A DNA stretch of 64,000 bases from Smallanthus sonchifolius (Eukaryota; Streptophyta; Magnoliopsida; Asterales; Asteraceae). Numbering within the stretch: the first letter of the stretch is position 1; the number at the start of each line of letters is the position of its first letter. A model generated the notes under the pieces. The model saw nothing but the letters and a program-made list of their open reading frames with translations. It ran no database searches and had not been told where the DNA came from. The stretch lies in assembly GCA_023525975.1 (NCBI GenBank), contig CM042029.1, forward strand, positions 67,489,429 through 67,553,428. The letters run 5' to 3'. Below are positions 33,773 through 44,588 of this stretch, piece after piece. The position numbers and the translations under genes were made by a program.

Positions 33773-36418
33773 ATGGCATACGCAGGTGTTCAGATGTTGA
33801 TGGAGAAGTTGAAGCAGCTTATTAACAGGAACCACATTCCATCGATCAACTACCCTTCAATTATATATGAAAGGCCTCAATTCCAACATCTATATGATGA
33901 GCTGGACAATCCAATGATTCAAACCCTATTCATCGACCAACATCAAGGCCTCGAAAGAGTTAATGATCTGAAGAAAAGATTCATATACGCAGCAGAAGAG
34001 GCACAATATATCGTGGATCTGTTTGTATCCGGTGTTCACATTAGGAATATGGGACATTTCCCTACATCTGAGGACTTTAAAAGCTCCTTAAATCTTGATC
34101 ATGTTTGGAGTTCATTCGAGTCTGTGAAGGTGGAACTCATGAGTATGAACATCGATAACATCAAGATGGATTCATCTCGAAGAACACCAGGTCAATCTGC
34201 TGCTGCTGCTCCAATTCCCTTCACCAGAAAACCACAAGGATCTGATATCGTAGTGGGGTTTGATCGTGATGCTGAGCTGATAAGAGACAAACTTGTGGAA
34301 GATCAAAAGAAGGTAGATGTTGTTTCTATTATTGGTATGGGCGGAATAGGAAAGACTACCCTCGCTACCAAAGTATTTAATGATCGTTTTGTTATGTATC
34401 ATTTCCATGTCCGTGTTTGGGTCACTGTTTCTCAAACATATGATAAGCGGGATGTCTTGATTCAAATTCTGGAATCCATCCGTGTTCAACTAGACCTTCA
34501 AAAGGATAATAATGAGTCCAGACTTCGTGAAATGGTGCACAAAAACCTAATGGGTCGTAGATATTTGATCGTGATTGATGATATCTGGCACACAGAAACA
34601 TGGGATAACCTCAAATTATTTTTCCCCCATGACAACACAGGAAGTCGAATTCTGCTCACCACTCGCCTCAGTGAAGTTGCTAAGCATGCAAATTCAGATG
34701 GATTCATTCATCAGTTAGGTTATTTGAGCAAAGAGAAAAGCTGGGAGCTTTTGTGTCGAAAGGTGTTTAGTGGCAATGAGTACCCTGAATGGTCAATTAA
34801 ACCTGGAATGCAAATAGTAGAAAATTGTCATGGATTACCACTTGCGGTGCTTGCCATTGCAGGAATTCTAGCAAAAGGGGCATGGAGTCAAAAGTTTTGG
34901 GTGGAAATTGCTGAGAGGACGGGTTCGTATATTGTTGGTGACCAGAACGGATGCATGGAAACATTAGCTTTAAGTTACAATCATCTTCCTCTTCACTTGA
35001 GAGAGTGCTTTCTTTATCTTGGTGGCTTCCCGGAAGACCACAAGTTTAAAGTAAAAAGCTTGATGTGGTTATGGGTGGCTGAGGGATTCATTCAAGAAGA
35101 TGGAAATAGAAGTTTGGAGGATATTGCAGAGGGTTACCTATTGGATCTAATTGACAGAAACCTTGTAATTGTAGCACACATGAGCAAGTCTAATGGAGCT
35201 GTCAAAGCTTGTAAAGTGCATGATCTTGTTAGGGAGCTATGCTTGAAAAAAGCCAAGGAAGAACGATTCTTCCTTCAAACAGAAAGGTTAACATTGTCCT
35301 CTCACTTTTCTAATGTCTTTAAACCACCATATAAGCCAGTGCGTATGTTCATAAATGAAGATATCCACTATCCAAACTTTGCTCATCTGCACTCCGGAAA
35401 GCTTCGAACGCTTTTGTGCTTTAGTCATTTCAGATTCTTGAGTGATGACATTGCAAAGTATTTCCATTCCTTTGTGCTACTTAGGGTTTTAGATCTAGAA
35501 AGGTTTGAATTGAATGATTTTCCCAAAGGCATGGAATTGCTAGTTCACTTGAGGTATCTTGCAATTTGGAATGAATCAGAAGATTTCCCATCTTTAATAT
35601 GCAATTTATGGAACCTGCAAACCCTCATTTATAAGCCATGTTATAATGGAGATATTGAAAGTTTTGTTTTACCCAGTAACATATCAGATTTGGTAAATCT
35701 GAGGCATTTGAGAATTCTGAGACCCTTTTTTCTTCCTTCCATTGAGAACCCAATGAATTTGCAAACTATTTCAAGTGTGGAGTTAAGTGATGGGTTAGAT
35801 AAGTTTCAAAAGTGTTTTCCCTACATTAAGGAACTTAAATGTGAAACTTATGAAGATGAGGAATATGACTTCAAATCTCTCACCTACCTTGAAAAGCTTG
35901 ATGTTTCTGTGAAATCGACTATGCATGATGTTCTCAAAGGCTATGGAAAGAATCAGATCACATTCCCAGCAACATTGAAAACACTTACATTAAAGGGGTG
36001 TCGTCTACCATGGAGTGATATGTCAATCATTCAGTCGTTACCTAATCTGCAGGTTCTAGAACTACAGGCTATGGCCTTTGAGGGAAGCTGCTGGAACACA
36101 GATGGACAAGAGTTTCCACAGCTAAAATTCTTGAGACTATGGGGGTTAGATATCAAACATTGGGAAGCCTACGGTACAAGCTTCCCGTGTCTTAGACAAT
36201 TAGAAATTATCTACTGTGCAGATCTTGAAGAGATCCCCCTTGAAATTGGGGAAATACCAACGTTTGAGCTTATTCAAATCACAGGCTGTAGGCACACTGT
36301 TGGTGACTCTGTTAGAAGAATTCAAGAAGAGCAAAATGATTTTGGAAATTATGACCTAAAGATTCACATCAGTGAAGAACTTCCTGCTTCCTTAATAGAA
36401 AGATTGAAAAATCAATGA
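33773..36418 (+). CDS. Intact CC-NB-LRR disease-resistance protein (NLR copy 2)
   Basis: Single-exon, 881-residue NLR resembling the Rx/late-blight-R1 type. An N-terminal Rx-like coiled coil (1-~130) has an EDVID-like patch EEAQYIVDL (75-83). The NB-ARC shows P-loop GMGGIGKTT (188-196), RNBS-A VWVTVSQ (215-221), kinase 2 YLIVIDDIW (264-272), RNBS-B GSRILLTTR (290-298), GLPL (354-357), RNBS-D CFLYLGGFPED (412-422) and V-H-D in place of M-H-D (482-484). An LRR region follows (from ~540). All nucleotide-binding residues are present, so it should act as an ATP/ADP switch sensing pathogen effectors; the effector is unknown. ATG 33773 aligns with the starts of copies 1 and 3. A ROP GTPase remnant lies 0.5 kb downstream on the same strand. 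This is the only copy here able to make a full protein. Confidence 0.95.
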   Translation: MAYAGVQMLMEKLKQLINRNHIPSINYPSIIYERPQFQHLYDELDNPMIQTLFIDQHQGLERVNDLKKRFIYAAEEAQYIVDLFVSGVHIRNMGHFPTSEDFKSSLNLDHVWSSFESVKVELMSMNIDNIKMDSSRRTPGQSAAAAPIPFTRKPQGSDIVVGFDRDAELIRDKLVEDQKKVDVVSIIGMGGIGKTTLATKVFNDRFVMYHFHVRVWVTVSQTYDKRDVLIQILESIRVQLDLQKDNNESRLREMVHKNLMGRRYLIVIDDIWHTETWDNLKLFFPHDNTGSRILLTTRLSEVAKHANSDGFIHQLGYLSKEKSWELLCRKVFSGNEYPEWSIKPGMQIVENCHGLPLAVLAIAGILAKGAWSQKFWVEIAERTGSYIVGDQNGCMETLALSYNHLPLHLRECFLYLGGFPEDHKFKVKSLMWLWVAEGFIQEDGNRSLEDIAEGYLLDLIDRNLVIVAHMSKSNGAVKACKVHDLVRELCLKKAKEERFFLQTERLTLSSHFSNVFKPPYKPVRMFINEDIHYPNFAHLHSGKLRTLLCFSHFRFLSDDIAKYFHSFVLLRVLDLERFELNDFPKGMELLVHLRYLAIWNESEDFPSLICNLWNLQTLIYKPCYNGDIESFVLPSNISDLVNLRHLRILRPFFLPSIENPMNLQTISSVELSDGLDKFQKCFPYIKELKCETYEDEEYDFKSLTYLEKLDVSVKSTMHDVLKGYGKNQITFPATLKTLTLKGCRLPWSDMSIIQSLPNLQVLELQAMAFEGSCWNTDGQEFPQLKFLRLWGLDIKHWEAYGTSFPCLRQLEIIYCADLEEIPLEIGEIPTFELIQITGCRHTVGDSVRRIQEEQNDFGNYDLKIHISEELPASLIERLKNQ

Positions 36419-36932
36419 ATGTGGCTGCCAATTTCGGTTTTGCTTTGTGCAGTTACTCTGAAAATGTTACCAGGAAAAGCTAGCATCTGGTCTATACCGT
36501 TACCTGCTGTAAAGTCAACTCTTATCTATTTTATATCTTCAGATTTATTTGTTTTCATTTGACCTAATTTTATATTTATTAAACTGAACCAAAAGATTCA
36601 AAGCGATGTGACATCTTTCAGTTTACCTTCTAGGAAAAAAATTGTGTATTTCAGTTTTTATAGTTGGAATTTTTTATTTCAAATCAAAGATCAAATGGTT
36701 CTTCTGACAAAATTTTGAAATATTTGTTACTAAGTTGGGTGTAGTCATCCAATTCCTATTGAATATTGAAGTTTCATATGTTTTCGATCCTTTATCCCTT
36801 TAACATGGAAATTCATATTTTATCTCTCTTTTTTGGAATATGAGAGGATTTGTGGTTCATGATTGAGGTTAATCAAGCTGCTTATTCATGTCACACTTAA
36901 TGGGTTTGTTTTATGTTTGTTGCAATGTTCAG
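36419..36932 (+). other. 3' flank of NLR copy 2, homologous to the ROP intron of copy 1
   Basis: From about 36734 the sequence parallels 5239 onwards (GTAGTCATCCAATTCCTATT and following), i.e. the intron ahead of ROP exon 4. Exons 1-3 of the ROP gene are absent here. A poly(A) signal for the NLR was not identified with confidence. Confidence 0.6.
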
Positions 36933-37275
36933 TGGATTCCTGATTTGAGGCACTATGCGCCTGGCGTTCAAATCATCCTTGCTGGAATAAAGCTCGGTTA
37001 GATTCTTTCAACCTTAATTAATTACATTCAATTTATTGCAATTATTATCATGTTCAATCTTTGATTTTGCATTAAGTTTATCATACTTCATGTCTTCATT
37101 AGAAGTTTGTCTTCTGCTAGAAAGTATGGTTCTTCATTTTGCATTTAGATGTTTAAAATCTTCATGATTTAATGATGTCATCAATAATCACATGTCACGC
37201 AGTTTAGGTCTAAGGACAATATATTTCAGATGTTGAAACCATACATTTCATACCAATGCACTTGGCACTTTGTAC

Positions 37276-37510
37276 TAGGACTGCAAATGAGTCGCTCGGC
37301 TAAAGCTCATTCTAGTCAATATTTTACCGAGTTTAAGCTAGAGCTCGAGCATAAAAATCCAGCTTGAAATGTATAATGAGCTGAGTTCGAGGTCTTATTG
37401 AGCGATTGGAGCCTTAAGTAATATGTAGATGTATATATGAATAAATATTAATTTTTAGACCTTTCTAAAAGCCTTTTTGACGTATCAAGTTTTGTTGTAA
37501 TATTTATAAA
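37276..37510. mobile_element. Truncated copy of the 6487-6881 hAT MITE
   Basis: Begins TAGGACTGCAAATGAGTCG after CTTTGTAC, the same site and nearly the same target word as at 6479-6486. The right terminus is lost. It is orthologous within the duplication and not an independent insertion. Confidence 0.75.
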
Positions 37511-38009
37511 TTTTACCGAGTTTTGCTATCTAATGTTGTTTTTACATATATTTGAAATAATTGAGGTTATGGAAAATAGTTTTAATTTTTCATATATTAT
37601 TAGTTGAATGGCTAAAATAGCATCCAACAATAATAAAATAGGTTAATATTGTTGACCAAAATCAATCAGTACCATGGGAAATTACATAAATTTATCTTGA
37701 AGTATTTCTCAGATTCAAAGCTTTGCAATTATCTTGGGACACCCAAAAATGGAAATATTTGCAATATAGTTATAGGTTATTGTAAAAAAGATGTTCAACA
37801 ATAAAATGTATATATGCCTTGTAATTTGCATTAATAGATAATAAGTACAAATACAAGTAATAGTCATTTTGGCTCTGACTTTGAAAATAATGTAAGGCAC
37901 ATGAATGTAAATGACTTAAAAATTAATCTTTGAAAATAATGTAAGGCACATGATCGTATAGATACCTTTTTTTAAACTTCAAATATTTTTATAGAATTTT
38001 GTTTTTACT

Positions 38010-38345
38010 TAGTATAGCTTAGTATAGCCTAGTATAGCTTAGTATAGTATAGTATAGCTTAGTAAATGATAGTATAGTATAGTATAACTTAGGGCTATAC
38101 TGCTCGTATAGGACTATACTGCTTCACCAACCAAAAAGTTATACTGCCCGTATAGACCTATACTGCGCGTATATGGTACACTTTTACAGTCTGACTTCTG
38201 AAAAGTCAGACGCATCAGGTACAAACCTCGTACATCGTACCTATACTGCCTGTATTGAGCTATACTGGGCGTATAGATGTGCATTTAATGCTGATGAAAC
38301 CCTATACTGGTGGTATTGTGCTATACTGCCCGTATAGGGGTTATC
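38010..38345. repeat. Array of TATACTG...CGTATA words and AGTATAG runs
   Basis: AGTATAGCTT/AGTATAGT tandem words (38010-38090) are followed by at least seven CTATACTG and CGTATAG words, several forming CTATACTGCCCGTATAG palindromes (38091-38340). GTCTGACTT-CTGAA-AAGTCAGAC (about 38190-38212) is a perfect 9-bp hairpin. The whole looks like LTR-type regulatory sequence inserted in the ROP remnant. Confidence 0.7.
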
Positions 38346-38580
38346 CATCTAAATTTAAGGGTTGTCCAAATAACATCACTCTAAACAAATTCTTAATTGA
38401 CCATTTTGTTTCTTTTTGATAAAAAGTCAACCTTGATCTTGACCAAAACCTTGCAATGATATTTGCAGAGGCAGCCATTAAAGTGGTTCTGCAGCCACAG
38501 AAGCAGAAGAAGAAAAAGAAGCATAAGAGTCAAAGAGCGTGTACTGTAACTTTAGCACAAGATTTTCGTCCAGATTGAAC

Positions 38581-38840
38581 CGAAAATGGGAAGAAAGTTG
38601 ACTTTCATTGCTGAATGCGTAAGTGCTGATTACCCTTTATATAGTTTCTAATGAATTGCTTACTTTTGTTGTGTTTGGAAGCAGGAATGTAAGTTGATAT
38701 ATGTAATTCTTTAACATTGAATAGTTGAGACTTTGGGGACTATTTGGCTAATATGTAATATAATACTATGTAGATTGTGGGAAGATGTTGAATTCAAAAG
38801 GATTGAAATTGAAATTGTTGCCCTTTATATCAGAATCTAA
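38581..38840. other. Downstream part of the duplicated unit
   Basis: The 38763-38830 stretch (CTATGTAGATTGTGGGAAG and following) recurs at 54755-54820 behind NLR copy 3, marking a shared 3' boundary of the duplicated unit. No gene. Confidence 0.55.
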
Positions 38841-39262
38841 CTCTCAAGATGAACACAATGAACATATGAACACGAATACAAACTTGCTGTAATAATCAAT
38901 ATATATAAAAACGAATCTGGTACATATTTCTGATTACAATTCGTCCCTATTTATACTACTAAAACTGAACCATCACGTCGTTTCCTTGAAACCTTGCGTC
39001 CCTCTGATTTGGCCAGGAACAAGCGTCGCGTCTTTTGCTAATCGCCGGCTTCAATTTGTAGGTTATAAGGTTTCTATCTTAACACTTCTAACCCTCCTAG
39101 TTTAAACAATACAATTTCTATTCAAAATATAATAATACCCTAATTACATAAATAGTCCCCATACTTAATAATACCACTATATTTTGTTTAATATCCAATA
39201 CTCCCCCTTAAACTAAATATAGTTTAAGCGAGCTCTTCATCCTTTCTTGATCCAGCTTCCCA

Positions 39263-40227
39263 TCACAGCAGTGTTGGTTCATAGTCCTCCTGGATCAAAT
39301 TCGTCTCATCCTCTTTTTCCCTCTTTGGACATTTATTGCTAAAATGCACAAGTTCATTGCATTTGAAACACCTTACATTGCTCTTGTCCCGTTGTACTCG
39401 TCCATCATCTCAACCTCTTTCGGACCCCCGACCTCTACCTTGGCCACGTCCCAACTCTTCCCGATTCGAGCTTCCACAACCGCAATGCTCAGATGTATGG
39501 TGCTTAGTCTTCTCTTTCCTGTCTGCTTTGGTCAATAACAATCTACTAGACACATCCTCCTCTTTAGTTTGCTTCTTAGTGCGTTCCTCGAAAGCCTTCA
39601 ATCTTCCCACTGCTTCTTGGAATGGCATCGTCTTAAGATCAGCAAGTTGTTCAATTGCAGCGATAATCTGAATAAACTTTTCTGGTACTGAACCCAAAAG
39701 TTTGCGAACCAATCTTTTGTCATCCATTGCATGTCCAAGATTGCTTGCTTGTGATGCAATCTCATTAATCCTCCCGACATAGACATCAAGTGACTCATTA
39801 ACACCCATTTTCAAAGCTTCAAACTGTGACTCAAGTGTTTCTAACCGAGCCTCTTTAACCCTGTCAACCCCTACATGTCGAACCTTTAACACGTCCCAAA
39901 TTTCTTTTGCTGAAGTAAGGTTTGCAATCTGCACACCATGTTTTCTGGAATTGCTTGATATAACATGGCAATTGCTTTGTCGTTGTTGTTCTCATTCACT
40001 CCAGTTCCTGCTTTTGGTTCAACTGCATCCCATATTCCGTGGATGTTAAATATTGCCCTAATCTTTACAGCCCAAATGGTGTAAGTTGTAGAACTTAACA
40101 CCAGGCATTGAAAAGTCATTGTCGTTCCGCCCTCTCTTACTGGTATGCTGCTTTCTTTGGTGTCTTTTCTCCCATCGACCCTTTGCTTTTTTTCTTTCCT
40201 ATCTTTACTGGTTTTTCGGTCGCTTCT
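39263..40227 (-). pseudogene. Copia gag gene (broken)
   Basis: From right to left: an N-terminal part with STTYTIWAVKIRAIF and GIWDAVEP (DUF4219-like); after a frameshift near 39930 the UBN2/gag core SAKEIWDVLK ... LETLESQFEALKMG ... SLDVYVGRINEIASQ; a Gly/Arg-rich tail; an in-frame TGA at 39410-39412; then a zinc knuckle CFKCNELVHFSNKC with correct C-x2-C-x4-H-x4-C spacing; stop at 39263-39265. The N-terminus is interrupted at 40227 by a solo LTR; upstream bases continue at 44411. No pol follows. Confidence 0.82.
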
Positions 40228-40479
40228 TGTCACACCCCCAAATTCATTTACTTAGTAAATAAATAAATAAATTAGGGTTGCAACGATTGGTAATATTACA
40301 CGACAGCGGAAGCTAAATAAAGACCTCTAAATATGTAGAACGCCCTATCTTCATCTTCTAAGGACTTAATCCAAATGTTTAACCTATTCCAACCGCGCAG
40401 TATGTATTACCTGAAAAACATACTTAAAAATGTCAACACAAAGGTTGGTGAGTTCACAGGTTTGATTGTTGCAATGTAA

Positions 40480-40745
40480 AGTGATTTTCCTTGAAAACAT
40501 TTATATTGTGTACATGGCCATGATACGAAACTGTTTTCCTTGAAAACATTGAAAATATGTACACAGGTTTAATGTAAGGTTGTTTTCCTCGAAAACATGT
40601 GATGACTGAATAGTCATAAAACGAGTAGTTTTCCCAATGAAAACATGTGATGACGTCATAGTTATAAAATAAGTCGTTTTTCCTGAAAACATTGATACTG
40701 TGTACATGGCCATAATATGAAACTGATTTCCTTGAAAACATTGAT
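40480..40745. repeat. GTTTTCCTTGAAAAC repeat array in the solo LTR
   Basis: At least six copies of TTTTCC-(1-5 bases)-GAAAACAT alternate with GTGTACATGGCCATGATA and TGATGACTGAATAGTCATAA words, spaced about 50-60 bp. The core is palindromic (GTTTTCCTTGAAAAC). Confidence 0.75.
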
Positions 40746-42697
40746 AAAAACATTTCCACGTAAACGAATGGCAAAACCATTGGTGTATAAGTGATTGGCA
40801 TATCCATCTGCACGAAAACGTTCAATGAATATGATAAACAAAATAAGTAATGTTGACCTATTTGTAGACTAGCTAGGAATACAAATAAATTGTACATACA
40901 TGAGGCATAACCAACCCATGACACAGGTGTTTCGCCCCTCACTCGTACCTCACGAGCAAATGTTTGAACATTATGCGGTCATTTGGCCAGAGGGAACCAT
41001 GGTTAGCGCGACTAACCATGACCGGGGGTGTCAATCCCAATAGTACTATCCATAGAATCCCAGGCTAACCTATAGCTAATGGTTATAAATATGATGGTCA
41101 GGGGACTTCCAGCGCTCTATATGTGTTAACTCATGCAAACATAAAGGTCGGGTCTTGTTTTCTTGCTACCATATGAAAATATAAAGGTCGGGTCTTGTTT
41201 TCTTGCTGCCATATGAAAATGTTTGTAGTTTTATGTTTTCCCGAATATACCAGGCAATGATGTTCCCAACTGTAGTAAACAATGATGTCTCATGTTTTCA
41301 AACTTGTAAAAAAGTATGTTTTCCCCCCGTTGTTTCTAAAACATTTAAAAGTTAAAAGAGGGCTGTGAAACTCACCTGGTGACGGGTCGAAAAAAATGAC
41401 ATCGTTCGTGTAACAACGGGAAACCAAAGTCCACGTAATACAATAGTAGCTGGTCTATATCATTTCCGAGTCATACGATACCTGTAGGTACTTAATGAGC
41501 ATTATAGACTAACCCTAATAATGTAAAGCGAATCTAAACTCGTGTTGAGTTATCACGTGTACGGTTGAGCTCTGTTGATCCTTAACGGTATTACCGATTC
41601 GGTATACGATATTGGTTTAACATTCGGTAATATTAGTTGTTTAGTTAGATCCAGGTTTTTCAATTCGAATATATTTCAATAGTTGCATTACAAAATATTA
41701 CTCTGTCTTGTACACGAACGTATATAGTTGGGTGCACGTATAATTAGTAGTGATAATTCACGTTCGTGTGTCACGTGACAAAATATATGTGATTTTATGA
41801 TTTAATGAAACTATTTCAGGACTTATAGTATATTAATACACGTATTCATAAATATAAATATATACTTCCTCGTATATTTATATAGTTTCAAAAACCATGA
41901 AATATAGTTGTACCGTATTGTTGTTGGAATAAACGTTCCTTAATAGGATTTGATCGTCTTTATGTAAACAAATACACATAATACACCTACCTTAATAAAT
42001 TCATTTATCCAATTTTGTATGATAAGAACATGTATATAACTTGAGTATATATATATTTTTGTTTGAACATATAAATGTGTGTGTGTATGTGCGTTCGGAT
42101 TCGAATATCGGATTGTAACACAATTGTCTGGTTTCATATAAATAACGAACATGCAATATATCTATCTCCCCATGTAGCATTCGTGTATTAATCCTCGTCA
42201 TTTAGAAAACTCTCGTTTAGTTGATAAGTCTACAGTATGGTTTGTATAATTTTCAAAATGTCTAAATGTAATGCCCCAGATAGAGTGTATATAAAAATGT
42301 ATTTGTTGTCTGTTTTAGCCCAAATAGTAAATCTTCAACGACTTATACATAACAAATACTTATAAATATTTATACGACGAAAGTTATAATTACCATTCGT
42401 ATATCTAAGGGTTGTTAGTCGCAGTAAAGATCCATTTTACCAATTACTCGTTTGCATTTGTATTTATCGTTTAGTTAATATATACAATTTGTAGGAATCC
42501 TCTCGCTAATAATACGTTAATGAGACTTGAATCATTAATATTTATCGTTAGTTTAATATTTGTTTTCACTGTTGACGACTGGTTTAGGCACAACGCGACT
42601 TAACCGCACACGCGTTTATTTTCGTCTAAATAAATATATTTATTTAGAGCGTGATTTATACCTTTTCTGCTCACTCGGTTTTGCGTATACGAACCCA

Positions 42698-42763
42698 TTG
42701 ACTTGTGTTGACCGCAGTTGACTTTCATTGACCAGCGTTGACTGAGTTTGACTAGGTTTGACC
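42698..42763 (+). promoter_or_regulatory. Seven W-box cores at exact 10-bp steps
   Basis: TTGAC[C/T] occurs at 42698, 42708, 42718, 42728, 42738, 42748 and 42758, all on the same strand, with the other four bases of each decamer variable. TTGAC[C/T] is the established binding core of WRKY transcription factors. Ten-base spacing puts all sites on one face of the helix. Function is inferred. Confidence 0.8.
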
Positions 42764-43122
42764 AAGGCTCGGAGTGTTGTATCCTGTCCAATAACACATG
42801 TTTTATACTCGGGAATGGAACCCGACAACCAAAGTTTCTAAATCTATAGCGTGTAATATGGATCTAGACGGAAATGTAATCTCATCATCAAAATCAACTT
42901 AGATAAGAAAAACCGAGCGCAAACCTTTTAGATCGGGACAGGAGAACATCAAACAAACAAGATCCGTTCGTTAGGAGCTTGCGATGACTCGCCGGAGAGT
43001 CGGGTTTCGCCGGATATGGTTCTGAGTCACCGGAAAACGTCAAGCGAAAAAAGAGTGTTAGAATATTCGTGGGTATATACCTCGAGGTGTCCCAAAACAG
43101 TGAATGAAGAGCTTACCGGAAC

Positions 43123-43659
43123 ATGAAACTTGCCGGAAAAGCGTTTTTGGCCGAAACCCTACTCGTGGTTGCCGGAAAACCGTGGATCTCGTCGTACATT
43201 GGCCGGAAAAACGAGAAACGCCATAAATTTCTCACATTTGAACGGATCTGCTTTGTTTTAGGTTCGCACCCACCATTTGAGGTCGGATCTACACCGCCAC
43301 CACCGTCCATCTCCGCTGCCTGCTCGCCGGAACCTCATCGGAGCCTCCCTTTCTGTTGCGCCACCGTGATGTGGCTGGAAGCAGCTGAGGGTTGCTTCCT
43401 CTTCCCAAGTCGTCGCCTGTCCCCACCACCGGAACACCGCCGCTCGTCTCAGCCGTTCTCCCCTTCTCTGGTTTCTAAAGCTAACACCACCGCCACCACG
43501 ATGAGGGTGCCATCGTTGCTGGAGTCGTCACCGGAGGTGGAGCCCGCCGGAGGTAGTGGCGGCTCCCCTCCTCTTCCGGGTTCTCTCTCTATATACACAC
43601 ATTTGTGTGTGTTGTGCTTAGGGTTTTCAAAAGATGAGAATGAGGTGAAATGGAGATAA
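43123..43659 (+). other. GC-rich open frame inside the solo LTR
   Basis: A 178-codon frame (MKLAGKAFLAETLLVVAGKP...) rich in Pro and Ser, much more GC-rich than its surroundings. No domain is recognisable. Bases of the CCGGAA/GCCGGA type recur, as in LTR leader regions. It is more likely a GC-rich LTR leader than a gene. Confidence 0.3.
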
Positions 43660-44588
43660 GATGGTTTTTATATCTAGGGTTTTTAACATGTCTCACCCGC
43701 GTAACGAACCCGTCTCTTAATGTTCTGGCGTTAATTAATTCCCCGATTTTTATATTATTATTATTTTTTAAATTGTTTAGAATTTTGAGACGTCGTTAAT
43801 AATATCATGTTCGTATTTTAAGCCGTGAGATTTACGTTTTAGTTGATTTACGAACCGGTACACGTTCGTACTGCGTTTTCGCTCATTCGTTCTTTCTAAA
43901 TGTTTCTCGCTCCGAGCTTAGAGTTTATTAGTTCACTAATAATATTAAAATGACGGTTTATCATGTTCGTCGTATCAAATATGTATTGGTCACAACCGTA
44001 TCGATTCCGTTTATCTTACGAGTATCTGACTTGGTTTAACGTTCGCGTATACGTACTACGAGTGTATTTATCTTAGCAGTCTTTCTTGACAAGTATTAAT
44101 AGTTCATTAGCTCACGTAATCGTTCTTGCCAAATATTTGGTATTATACCGATGTCTGACGCGTTAACGTTTTAATATGTTGGACCGCGTACGTACTTCTA
44201 TCATTTCTTAAGTTCCTAGAATTGCGTAACAAGTTGCTAAACGGAATCGAGTGACTAGTTTGACATTCGAATTACTTAACTTGGACCTCTAACGGGCTTG
44301 GGTCTTTATTAGGCCTCAAGCGGGCTTGGATTTCTATTGGGCCTTATTGGACCTAGTTGGGTTTAGCCAACAACTGGGTTTTAGATTCTATAATTTTTGC
44401 GGGTGTCACACTTCTGGTGAATCAAAACCTTTTTCCCTCAAGTACTAAACTGGTTTCTTTGGTTTCCTGGTCTGATCAAACCTGCCTTGCTGTGAAAGTC
44501 AAACCTGCCTCGTTGATGATAGTCAAATCTGCTTTCTGCAAATGACGATCACTCCTGCTCCTTGCTATTGACAATCGAACCTACTTCT

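Larger units (their letters stand above)
36933..38575 (+). pseudogene. ROP/RAC small GTPase gene remnant 2 (exon 4 and last exon)
   Basis: Exon 4 (36933-36996) has exactly the length of its counterpart at 5438-5501 and keeps AG and GT splice borders; it reads [18 protein letters not shown], with a conserved threonine near the G4 motif changed (GIKL for GTKL). At 38469, after a good acceptor (TTTGCAG), the last exon reads EAAIKVVLQPQKQKKKKKHK then SQRAC. That is the ROP C-terminal helix, polybasic membrane-targeting stretch and prenylated cysteine region. The expected stop after a CaaL box is lost and reading continues to a stop near 38575. Exons between are missing; a MITE remnant and palindromic repeats fill the gap. 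Together with remnant 1 it shows that the ancestral duplicated unit carried a whole ROP gene behind the NLR. Confidence 0.82.
40228..44410. mobile_element. 4.2-kb solo LTR of a Gypsy-like element
   Basis: Begins TGTCACACCCCCAAATT and ends GCGGGTGTCACA, with a perfect 5-bp target duplication CTTCT (40223-40227, 44411-44415). TG...CA ends plus a 5-bp duplication fit an LTR, and no primer-binding site, polypurine tract or pol domain is present. It shares words with the older copy at 18779. Features inside: palindromic GTTTTCCTTGAAAAC repeats (40480-40745), seven phased W-box cores (42698-42763) and a GC-rich open frame (43123-43659). Confidence 0.85.

Noticed and set aside
37715..37900. Minus-strand 61-codon frame behind NLR copy 2
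   Set aside because: AT-rich sequence without features, inside the remnant ROP intron region.
43123..43659. 178-codon open frame as a protein-coding gene
   Set aside because: It lies in an LTR, has no recognisable domain and is simply the GC-rich part; kept only as an observation.
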